Below, in pieces: positions 25,827-34,042 of a stretch of DNA of 64,000 nucleotides (position 1 is the first letter of the stretch; each line of letters begins with the position of its first letter). The translations under genes and the position numbers were made by a program. Origin of the DNA: Chryseobacterium gleum (GTDB taxonomy: Bacteria; Bacteroidota; Bacteroidia; Flavobacteriales; Weeksellaceae); the NCBI RefSeq assembly GCF_900636535.1, contig NZ_LR134289.1:310001-374000 (forward strand), given 5' to 3'. The notes beneath the pieces are model-generated. The model saw only the letters and a program-made list of their open reading frames with translations. It did no database searches and was not told the origin of the DNA.

Positions 25827-26011
25827 AAATATTTAATATTGATTTGAAAGGATATGTATTCTGAAAATCAATAGTTTATTTGTTTGAATTCATAGGCTGA
25901 AATAGATTTATCTACTTCACATAACAGGTCATTTTACGGGTAACTTTTTTGTGTATCTTTACTCTTTATAAAACTTTTTTAAGTTAAAATCGGATACACC
26001 AAGAATCAACA

Positions 26012-28375
26012 ATGAAAAAGATCCTGATATTTTTTACCATAGCTTTCTCTCTTATTATCAAATCACAGCAAAAGAACGACTCCCTGAATATTGCCCTTCA
26101 GAATATAACCAAAGACACAAAATTTGGTCTGGCACTCAGTGGCGGCGGTGCAAAAGGGTTCGCACATATCGGTATTCTTAAAATGATAGACTCATTGGGA
26201 ATAAAGGTAGATTACATTACAGGAACCAGTATGGGAGGAATTCTGGGAGGCTTGTATGCAATGGGATATAATGCTGACCAGCTGAAGCATACCATCTATA
26301 AAATGGACTGGAACAGGATTCTCAGCAATAAAATTCCTTATAGCAAAGTTAATATCAGTGAGAAAGATGAATATGACAAATATATTCTAGAATTCCCTGT
26401 AGTAAAAGGATTTCCGACCCTTCCGAGCTCTTATATTGAAGGACAGTATATGGGAGAGGTTTTGAATACGCTTACATTTAATGCAAAACATATCAATGAC
26501 TTCAGCAAGCTGAGAATTCCTGTTCAGCTTACTTCCTCAGATATTGAAAATGGTGGCCTGGTAATGCAGAAGGAGGGATCTTTACCGTTGGCTATCCGTG
26601 CTACATTGGCTATTCCGGCAGCTTTTGCTCCTGTTTATATTGATGGAAAACTTTTGGTGGATGGAGGATTAGACCGTAATTACCCCGCCAATGAGGTTCG
26701 GGAAATGGGAGCGGATTTTGTGATTGGTGGTTATACAGGATTCAGGCTTTTCACCAAGAAAGAAATTGAAAACCCCATGAAGATGATTTATCAGACCCAT
26801 GCCATCCGTTCCGTAGAAGATTTCAAGCATCAGAAAGAATTGTCCGATATCCTGGTGGATTTTGTAGATCCTTTGGGTGAGATTACAACGAAGGATTTTG
26901 CCAGATTCAGGAGAATCATCAAAATAGGAGAAACCGAGGCGAGAAAGCATCTTCCTGAGTTTGTTGCCCTTGCTGAAGCCCAGCGAAAAGCCGGGATCAA
27001 ATATGAGCATCAGATGATTGAGGAAGTGAAATTGCCTACTACAAAATTTACCTTCAATGAAGAAGACGGAACTCCCATTAAGGATGCCGCAGAAGTTGAA
27101 GTCCTTAAAAAACAGATGGGATTGACAGAAGGGAAATATTATGATGTAAAAACAGTAAATGAAGCAATAGACCGCGTATTCGGAATGCGCCAGTATGTGA
27201 AGGTGTATTATACTTATACAAATGAAAATGATGGCCTTATAATGAATATTTTTGTGAAAAGAGCCAAAAAAGGGGCTTTCAAACTGGCTTTGCATTATGA
27301 TACCGAGCAGTCGGTGGGAATTATTGTTAATTATACCTACAGAAATATTCTTCTGAACAGATCAAGATTTCTCGCAACGGTAGATATTTCTGAACGTTTT
27401 AAAGCTAAAATTGCTTATCAGCAGTTTTTAGACAGTGGAGAACGGCTGTGGCTGGATCTGGAAGCTAAGATGATTCATCTTAAAAGTAATGACCTGAATT
27501 TCAGGTTATATGATGTAGGGGCCGATGGTGGTGACAGCTTTCCTAACCATATGTACCGCAATATCACCGGAAAGATTGCTCTGAACTATAATGTAAGCCC
27601 TAATGCTTATTTTTCACTCGGAACAGAATTCAGTACGGAAAGAATGTACAGTTTACTGGATAAAGTGGATCAGGCAAAAGTAGACAATTACAGTAAAAAA
27701 CTGTATAATCACAGTAATTTTAATACGTTTCTGAAGTTTGAACAGAATAATCTCAATAAAAGATATTTCTTTACAAAAGGGAATAATCTGCAGGTAAGTA
27801 CAAGATTTTATTACGGAGATCAATATGAGCTGTATGATCTGAAAACCGTTCAGCCGCTGTTATATCCTATACTTAATCCTAAAGACTCTTATTATTATCA
27901 GCCAAAAAACCTGGTTTCTTTTACATTAAATGAAAACTTCGCTTATCCGATCACAAGGAAGCTTGCTGCAAAAGTGAATCTTTTTCTGGGAACAAGCTTT
28001 GGTGCACAGAGAGAAGACCAGGTACCTTATCTCTTCCTGAATCAGAAATACAATTTAGGAGGCAGTGAGTACAATTATGATCTTCTAAGTCCTGAATTCA
28101 ACGGGCTTCGTCAGAAGGAACTTCCTATGACTTCCGTGGCAAAGGCAGCTGTGGCATTTCAGTACAGGATTATGAAAAGGCTTTATCTTACTCCTTCGTT
28201 CAGCTATGGGAAGGTGAGCGAGGAATTTTCTCCTTTTAATAACAGTTTTGATATGTTTGGTTATGGTGTAAACCTGGGGTATGAATCTTTAATAGGACCC
28301 ATTAGTCTTAACCTTTCCAGAAACAATCAGCTGGATTTTTCCAGGATATATTTTAGCATCGGGTTTAAGTTTTAA
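26012..28375 (+). CDS. Patatin-like phospholipase fused to outer-membrane barrel
   Basis: 787 residues with a signal peptide. The patatin lipase domain (about 38-230) has the oxyanion loop SGGGAKG (43-49), the nucleophile Ser73 in GTSMG and the catalytic Asp217 in DGGL. A linker, a POTRA-like segment (about 340-410) and a C-terminal Omp85/BamA-type beta barrel (about 420-787, alternating pattern ending in FSIGFKF) follow. The lipase is therefore tethered to the outer membrane, like PlpD/type Vd proteins in layout. It probably acts on phospholipids at or beyond the outer membrane. Flanked by a 185-base AT-rich spacer upstream. Confidence 0.92.
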   Translation: MKKILIFFTIAFSLIIKSQQKNDSLNIALQNITKDTKFGLALSGGGAKGFAHIGILKMIDSLGIKVDYITGTSMGGILGGLYAMGYNADQLKHTIYKMDWNRILSNKIPYSKVNISEKDEYDKYILEFPVVKGFPTLPSSYIEGQYMGEVLNTLTFNAKHINDFSKLRIPVQLTSSDIENGGLVMQKEGSLPLAIRATLAIPAAFAPVYIDGKLLVDGGLDRNYPANEVREMGADFVIGGYTGFRLFTKKEIENPMKMIYQTHAIRSVEDFKHQKELSDILVDFVDPLGEITTKDFARFRRIIKIGETEARKHLPEFVALAEAQRKAGIKYEHQMIEEVKLPTTKFTFNEEDGTPIKDAAEVEVLKKQMGLTEGKYYDVKTVNEAIDRVFGMRQYVKVYYTYTNENDGLIMNIFVKRAKKGAFKLALHYDTEQSVGIIVNYTYRNILLNRSRFLATVDISERFKAKIAYQQFLDSGERLWLDLEAKMIHLKSNDLNFRLYDVGADGGDSFPNHMYRNITGKIALNYNVSPNAYFSLGTEFSTERMYSLLDKVDQAKVDNYSKKLYNHSNFNTFLKFEQNNLNKRYFFTKGNNLQVSTRFYYGDQYELYDLKTVQPLLYPILNPKDSYYYQPKNLVSFTLNENFAYPITRKLAAKVNLFLGTSFGAQREDQVPYLFLNQKYNLGGSEYNYDLLSPEFNGLRQKELPMTSVAKAAVAFQYRIMKRLYLTPSFSYGKVSEEFSPFNNSFDMFGYGVNLGYESLIGPISLNLSRNNQLDFSRIYFSIGFKF

Positions 28376-28384
28376 GGTTATGCA

Positions 28385-28411
28385 ACAAAAAGCACTTCAT
28401 TGCTGAAGTGC
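28385..28411 (-). terminator. Terminator shared by the patatin and esterase genes
   Basis: An 8-bp stem (GCACTTCA / TGAAGTGC, TTGC loop) with A-run left and short A-run right. It reads as a good terminator for the minus-strand esterase gene. Confidence 0.75.
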
Positions 28412-28451
28412 CAAAAATTAACTTGAAATAAGATATTGAGGAGTGATTGAT

Positions 28452-30410
28452 TTAAAGTTTTACTTTTTTATTAATGACTTTTCCATTAGATAAGGTGATT
28501 TGTACCAGATATACCCCGGACTCCAGGCTTCTGGATTCAAACAATGGTTGGTTAACTTCCTGCTGAAGAATCAGTGAACCGGAAATGCTGTAAATGCTGA
28601 TGTTTTTGATACCATTGCCGGATTTTGCAATAATCTGCTGTTTCTGGGCAAAGATATCTGCATTATTTTCGGAAGATGATGTACCTCCGATTGCTTTACT
28701 GAACTGAAGATTGTAATAAGGAGTTACCACCTCAAAGGTATAATTTTTATTTTCCAGATCCTGTACATCAATTCCTCCGGCTTCACGGTATTGTTTCTGA
28801 GAAATACTTTTGATAAGGGATTTATTTTCGTCAAAAATATTCACAGAAGTAAGTTCATCCTGATCAACTTTTAATTGCAATACAGATGGAGTAGCAGATT
28901 GTATGATTTCATTTTCAGCAACTTGTTTTGGTGTATTTTTGATGTAGGGAATTATTTTACTTTCATTGTTATCCAGTACTTTCAATAAATAAACACCATC
29001 TTTTAAGGTTGCCAGATTACGGTTATCAGCAGTCTTTTTCTGTGTTTTTTCCTGATTGAAATCTGTAATTTCAAGAAGCTGCATCGTTCCGAGATCCGGT
29101 TTTATCTGTGAAGAAAACAGTGCAGGCTTTTCAGAGGTTTTCTCGGCGTTCTGCTTACCGAAAATTGATCCTGCAATCGCCCATTCATTAAGTAAGCCAC
29201 CACTTCTCAAGATATTGAATTTGGCGTTGGAAGCCAGAGTGAATGGAAGAATTCCTCCTACATGCCCGAGTGGTCCCCAATAAAATGAGTCCAGTTTATA
29301 TTTATTCAGATCCCACCACGGATAATATCCACGTTGTACATCTATCGTCTTGGACGTATTTTCAGGCGGAATAGCTAAATCAACAGTTGAATGGCCTAAT
29401 GTCATCGGGGTTTTATTATACCAGTCATAGACATCTTTAGGCTTCAGGCATTGTCTGAGCTTATTATCAGGATTATTGGTAACATCATTGACAAAGCTGC
29501 CGGTAAAAAGTTTTCTCCAGATTACAGGCCCCCATAACAGGCCGCCGTTATCCTGAACAACATGATAATTGTATTTATCCAGATATTCAGCAGAAATAAC
29601 TTCTGAAATGTCATTATTGTATGTTTTGTAGCCTGTATTGTTGCAGCTATTAACAACATTGGCCACAAAAGAAGTAAACGGATAAAATTCTTTTTCAAGA
29701 ATACCTTTATTCAAAGTTACTCCGGAAAAATCATATGGCCCGTCACCCATATATGCATACTTGAATTTGATATTATCAGGGTTTGAAATACTTAATCTCT
29801 TCAATGTAGACATTGCAGCATGAGCTCCCTGAGAATAGCCGGCTAAAAAGTATTCGTCATAACGTTTAATGTTCAGCTGTGCCAGTACTTTATTGGCAGC
29901 TGTGATAAAATCAATGGTAGCTCCGGCTTCTGTGGCGTAATCCACATATGGATGAACTCCATCACCGGTTCCCATCCCTACGTAATCAGGAGCCATTAAG
30001 ATATAACCGTTAAGGACATAAGACAGTTCAACTACAAATCCTGCCGTTAATGCCCCTTTGAAATTAGACGGAACATTATACCTGCTGTCTGTGGTTCCGT
30101 GGTCGGAAACTACTGTTGAAAGCTTAAATGGCACATTAGGATACATAAGTAATCCCGTGGCTTTTACAAGTATATTATTTTCATTTTTGGTGTAATAGGT
30201 AATTTTGTACCCTTTTAAACCAACATTAAAACTGCTGAGATAACTGGAGAATTCCGGAGCGTTCTGTTCGCCGAGATTATTGGCGATAAAATTAATAACA
30301 CCTTGTGGTGTTAAATCCAGTTTCTGTTCGGTACTTACAACGTCACCTGCCTGCTGTGCAAAGTAAAATGACGCCGTAAGACTTAATAAAAAAGTTGTGG
30401 TTTTTTTCAT
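28452..30410 (-). CDS. Secreted esterase/lipase with T9SS sorting domain
   Basis: 652 residues. A signal peptide is followed by an alpha/beta-hydrolase domain (about 65-430): the oxyanion-side VSDHGTTDSR, the nucleophile Ser193 in GYSQGA and a late His-rich region (GPLGHVGGILP) as likely catalytic His. A linker and a C-terminal T9SS type A sorting domain (about 580-652, GIKNISIYSISG and a final LSNGKVINKKVKL) follow. It is expected to be carried over the outer membrane by the type IX system. Its substrate is unknown; the alpha/beta-hydrolase similarity includes secreted lipases. Confidence 0.88.
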   Translation of the reverse strand: MKKTTTFLLSLTASFYFAQQAGDVVSTEQKLDLTPQGVINFIANNLGEQNAPEFSSYLSSFNVGLKGYKITYYTKNENNILVKATGLLMYPNVPFKLSTVVSDHGTTDSRYNVPSNFKGALTAGFVVELSYVLNGYILMAPDYVGMGTGDGVHPYVDYATEAGATIDFITAANKVLAQLNIKRYDEYFLAGYSQGAHAAMSTLKRLSISNPDNIKFKYAYMGDGPYDFSGVTLNKGILEKEFYPFTSFVANVVNSCNNTGYKTYNNDISEVISAEYLDKYNYHVVQDNGGLLWGPVIWRKLFTGSFVNDVTNNPDNKLRQCLKPKDVYDWYNKTPMTLGHSTVDLAIPPENTSKTIDVQRGYYPWWDLNKYKLDSFYWGPLGHVGGILPFTLASNAKFNILRSGGLLNEWAIAGSIFGKQNAEKTSEKPALFSSQIKPDLGTMQLLEITDFNQEKTQKKTADNRNLATLKDGVYLLKVLDNNESKIIPYIKNTPKQVAENEIIQSATPSVLQLKVDQDELTSVNIFDENKSLIKSISQKQYREAGGIDVQDLENKNYTFEVVTPYYNLQFSKAIGGTSSSENNADIFAQKQQIIAKSGNGIKNISIYSISGSLILQQEVNQPLFESRSLESGVYLVQITLSNGKVINKKVKL

Positions 30411-30519
30411 ATTGGTTTTTTTATGTGGTATTAAGGTAATAAGTTTAACAAAAACAGGAAAACATTACGACATTAACAATTATTCATTGAATATCAATTC
30501 TCTGCAATGTGAGTAAAAC

Positions 30520-30550
30520 AAAGGAGTCTGACCATTGGCCAGACTCCTTT
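30520..30550 (-). terminator. Terminator of the acyl-CoA dehydrogenase gene
   Basis: An 11-bp stem (AAAGGAGTCTG / CAGACTCCTTT) just after the stop of the minus-strand gene, with a T-rich tract on the minus strand. Confidence 0.8.
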
Positions 30551-30568
30551 ATCTATATTTTGTCTTTC

Positions 30569-31747
30569 TTAAAAAGCGTTGATTCCTGTGATATCTAATC
30601 CGGTGATTAATAAATGAACATCATGCGTTCCTTCGTAAGTAATTACAGACTCAAGGTTAGCAGCGTGTCTCATCATCGGGAATTCACCCATGATTCCCAT
30701 ACCACCAAGAATTTGTCTCGATTCTCTCGCAATATCGATCGCCATTTTCACGTTGTTGCGTTTAGCCATTGAAATCTGGGCAGGAGTTGCTTTATGGTCA
30801 TTTTTAAGATTACCTAACTGAAGACATAGCAACTGAGCTTTGGTAATTTCTGTTAAGAATTCAGCCAGCTTTTTCTGCTGAAGCTGATAAGAACCGATTG
30901 GTTTTCCAAACTGTTTTCTTTCTTTGGAATACTGAACAGCAGTGCAATAACAGTCAATTGCTGCACCAATTACACCCCATGAAATTCCGTATCTTGCAGA
31001 ATTCAGACAAGAAAGCGGGCCTTTCAGTCCGGTTACTCCCGGAAGTAGATTTTCTTTCGGAACTTTTACATTATTGAACACCAGTTCGCCTGTTTTTGAA
31101 GCTCTTAAGCTCCATTTATTATGAGTTTCAGGAGTGGTAAATCCTTCCATTCCTCTTTCTACAATTAATCCCTGTACTTTTCCTTCCTCATTTTTTGCCC
31201 ATACTACAGCGATATCGCACAGAGGAGAGTTGGTGATCCACATTTTAGCTCCATTCAAAAGATAATGATCTCCCATATCTTTAAAATTAGTTTCCATAGA
31301 ACCCGGGTCAGAACCGTGGTTAGGCTCTGTCAACCCAAAAGATCCGATCATTTCTCCGGCAGCAAGCTTAGGTAAATATTTCTTTTTCTGTTCCTCAGAA
31401 CCGAATTCATTGATAGGGAACATTACCAGTGAGCTCTGTACCGAAGCCGCAGAACGTACTGCAGAATCTCCTCTTTCCAGCTCCTGCATAATCAGACCAT
31501 AAGAAATCTGGTCTAATCCTGAACCGCCATACTCAACCGGGATATAAGGTCCCAATGCACCGATTTTCCCCAATTCTCTCATAAGATTCGGTAGATCTGT
31601 ATGATTTTGAGCGGCCTGATCTATCTGCGGCATTACAAAACTTTCAACCCAGTCTCTCACAGATTGGCGGATTAGTTTATGTTCTTCAGTAAGTAAAGCA
31701 TCAATTCCATAATAATCAGGGATGCTTGTAAGAGGATAATATGACAT
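30569..31747 (-). CDS. gcdH: Glutaryl-CoA dehydrogenase
   Basis: 392 residues, FAD-dependent acyl-CoA dehydrogenase fold with N-terminal helical, middle beta and C-terminal helical domains. The catalytic Glu372 in TYEGTHDVH and the FAD-contacting GLTEPNHGSDPG (about 135) match the glutaryl-CoA dehydrogenase group, which oxidises and decarboxylates glutaryl-CoA to crotonyl-CoA in lysine breakdown. It stands alone. Other members of this family cannot be fully excluded. Confidence 0.88.
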   Translation of the reverse strand: MSYYPLTSIPDYYGIDALLTEEHKLIRQSVRDWVESFVMPQIDQAAQNHTDLPNLMRELGKIGALGPYIPVEYGGSGLDQISYGLIMQELERGDSAVRSAASVQSSLVMFPINEFGSEEQKKKYLPKLAAGEMIGSFGLTEPNHGSDPGSMETNFKDMGDHYLLNGAKMWITNSPLCDIAVVWAKNEEGKVQGLIVERGMEGFTTPETHNKWSLRASKTGELVFNNVKVPKENLLPGVTGLKGPLSCLNSARYGISWGVIGAAIDCYCTAVQYSKERKQFGKPIGSYQLQQKKLAEFLTEITKAQLLCLQLGNLKNDHKATPAQISMAKRNNVKMAIDIARESRQILGGMGIMGEFPMMRHAANLESVITYEGTHDVHLLITGLDITGINAF

Positions 31748-31876
31748 GATTTTTTGATTTGGTTAAAAGTAACATTTTTCGTGTTGTCGTGAAAATTTTT
31801 TTGAAAACTTATCTTGAGATTGGTTTTCAGGTAGATAATGCTCTTTTTCTTTGTTTATAATGAAAATTCCACATTT

Positions 31877-32665
31877 TTATGACTCCTCATCATTGGATAT
31901 AGGATACTGGCTGGTGGAGTTATGAACCTTGCTTTTAAATTTATAGAGATAGGGTGCTTTATTGGCTGAACCGTCGTAAAGTTTTTCAAGTCTGTCAAGA
32001 ATATTTAAGCTCAAAATTTTACGCTGGAAATTATTCCTTCTGAACTTTTGTCCTAAAATCGTTTCATAGAGAGACTGAAGATCTTTCATCGTAAATTTTT
32101 CAGGAAGCAGATTGCTGGCTGCTACTTCTGTATTGATGTTCATTCTCAGGTATTCTAATCCTGTTTCAATAATCCTGTCGTGATCAAAAGCCATCTTAGG
32201 CAGATTGTTTACCTCGAACCATTCACAGCTTTCATTAAAAGCATCCGGAAAAGTATTGGCCAGAGAAAAATCAATAAGGCTGCAATACCCTACCGTGATA
32301 AACCGCTGAAAAATCCAGTGATCCGGCGGTACCTGAATACCTTTGTTTTTAAGGAGAATCTGATGGACATTATTCTCCGTACGGTCTATTCTTCCAAACG
32401 TGTGAAACTGTTTCAGAAAAATATCTTCAAGATGGGTTCTTTCAAACAAAACTCTTGCTGCAGCTTCTCTTAAATCTTCATCATTGAAAACAAAACCACC
32501 TGGAAGCGACCACAGATCCAGATCGTGATACTTTAAAAGAAGAACTTTCAAAATATTATTATGAAAGCCGAAAATAGTACAGTCAACAGATATGTGAGCA
32601 ACAAAATCTTTTGTATCGATCAGTTCCTGAAGTGTTTCTTTACTTTTTGTGTCTTTGATTTTCAT
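31877..32665 (-). CDS. Nudix-type transcriptional regulator (NrtR/AraR-like)
   Basis: 262 residues from the likely ATG at 32665; the frame can begin at 32701, inside the neighbouring MFS gene. The N-terminal Nudix fold carries a degenerate Nudix box (from GGFVFNDEDLREAAARVL): of the catalytic REUxEExGU part, only one of the three Glu remains. The C-terminal ~80 residues (from about 185) form the winged-helix-like domain of Nudix regulators. In Bacteroidota such proteins sense a sugar or nucleotide sugar and control nearby carbohydrate genes. It is coded with an MFS transporter, divergent from the susCD glucan locus, so it probably controls it. Confidence 0.8.
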   Translation of the reverse strand: MKIKDTKSKETLQELIDTKDFVAHISVDCTIFGFHNNILKVLLLKYHDLDLWSLPGGFVFNDEDLREAAARVLFERTHLEDIFLKQFHTFGRIDRTENNVHQILLKNKGIQVPPDHWIFQRFITVGYCSLIDFSLANTFPDAFNESCEWFEVNNLPKMAFDHDRIIETGLEYLRMNINTEVAASNLLPEKFTMKDLQSLYETILGQKFRRNNFQRKILSLNILDRLEKLYDGSANKAPYLYKFKSKVHNSTSQYPISNDEES

Positions 32666-32681
32666 GGCAGTAAAAATAAAA

Positions 32682-33866
32682 CTATTTTCTTTTTGAAACA
32701 TTAAAAAATATCAAACTAATCACAAAAAGAAGAATTACGAAAGATAAGATATATAGCGGATAGAAATTCAGCCATTGTTTTTCAAACAGAACAGCCATAA
32801 TAATAGAGCTTACAGAACTGCCCAAAGAAGAAAAAATAACAATAAGGGAGGTGAAAAGATTTACTTGTTCTTTATCAATCTGTGCAATCATTTTTGAATT
32901 GATGACAGGGTAGAGTGGTGATAAAAACAAACCAATCACTGGGAATAAAAAGAGAATTATCCTTGAATCTGCCGACTCAAAATACTGTATTCCTACAATA
33001 ATTAGCAATAAACCAATAATGAAGGCCATACATGAGATATAGTAGTTCGGTAGCGAAAACCTTCTGATAATATTTGCGGTGACTGTTCTGCCTGCATAAG
33101 AAAATACGGCCAGGAAAGAAGTAGCCTGAAGTGCAAAAAATGAATTGACTTTCAGGTGATTTTTATAAAAGGATGGAAGCCATGAATTAAATCCCTGCTC
33201 TATAAAAACAATAAAAAATATCACCCCAAGGAATAGTATTACAGCAGGAGTTGTAAATCCTGACAGTTCTGAAAAAATGTTTTTGTTTTCAATAGGTTTG
33301 GCTTCAAAGATGGTAATCTTTGATAACATGAAGATCGCTAGTGCACATAAAAAAGCGATCAGTAAAAAACAAAACTTCCAGTATTCAGAATACTCGCTGG
33401 ATACCACCCATCCAAAGCAGGTATTAACGACAAAGATTCCGATCATGAAAGAAGCCTCTACACTGTTCATGGTCTTTGCCAGTGATTTTTCATCCGAAAT
33501 ATTATTCCTGATTATCCCAAAAACACAGATCTTTCCTATTGCAAAACAAGCTCCTATGATGGCGAACCATAATTTAAAAAACCAGAAAACTTCTGCAAAA
33601 GGAAGAAGGCAGCAGCAGAATCCCACAATTACCAGCGCTGAAATCAATGCTTTTTTTGTTCCTGTTTTGTTAATAAAACGTACAGCAAAAAGGGAGATAA
33701 AAGCAATGGGTAAATCTTTGAAAGACTCCAAAAGTCCCAGTTCACCATAGGTAATTTTCTCTTCGGATAATTGCAGAATGATAAGTCCCATACAGTTCAG
33801 AACCATTGAAAAAATGAGAAAGGTAAGTTTTAACGGAAGGGAAATTTTGGAAAGCTTGAAGGTCAT
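32682..33866 (-). CDS. MFS sugar transporter
   Basis: 394 residues with about twelve membrane segments. The fold and the central charged loop (MLSKITIFEAKPIENKN) fit the major facilitator superfamily, most like the sugar proton symporters of the FucP/glucose type. It is upstream of the Nudix regulator on the minus strand; the longer regulator frame would overlap its end by 20 bases. It lies opposite the susC operon. It is expected to bring the glucose or short oligosaccharide released by the locus into the cytoplasm. The substrate is inferred. Confidence 0.85.
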   Translation of the reverse strand: MTFKLSKISLPLKLTFLIFSMVLNCMGLIILQLSEEKITYGELGLLESFKDLPIAFISLFAVRFINKTGTKKALISALVIVGFCCCLLPFAEVFWFFKLWFAIIGACFAIGKICVFGIIRNNISDEKSLAKTMNSVEASFMIGIFVVNTCFGWVVSSEYSEYWKFCFLLIAFLCALAIFMLSKITIFEAKPIENKNIFSELSGFTTPAVILFLGVIFFIVFIEQGFNSWLPSFYKNHLKVNSFFALQATSFLAVFSYAGRTVTANIIRRFSLPNYYISCMAFIIGLLLIIVGIQYFESADSRIILFLFPVIGLFLSPLYPVINSKMIAQIDKEQVNLFTSLIVIFSSLGSSVSSIIMAVLFEKQWLNFYPLYILSFVILLFVISLIFFNVSKRK

Positions 33867-34011
33867 TTTGGGAGTTGTCTTTATTGTTTTTTTATGAAAT
33901 TTTATGAAATATTAATGCGAAGATAGTGCTTCTAACCCTGAAAAATAAAAGAAAAATTAAAATTTTTATGAATAGAATGTTAATTAATTGAAAAAAAATA
34001 TATTTTTATTG

Positions 34012-34024
34012 TCTCAATTTGAGA
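34012..34024. promoter_or_regulatory. Candidate operator between the MFS and susC genes
   Basis: TCTCAA-T-TTGAGA is a perfect inverted repeat with 6-base arms, 19 bases before the susC ATG, in the divergent spacer. It may be the site of the Nudix regulator. It is short, and chance in AT-rich DNA is possible. Confidence 0.35.
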
Positions 34025-34042
34025 ATTAAACAATAACTGTAT

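Noticed and set aside
26669..27295. 208-codon minus-strand frame inside the patatin gene
   Set aside because: It is the mirror of a well-supported plus-strand protein; the sequence has no family features and is rich in His, Phe and Cys as antisense frames are.
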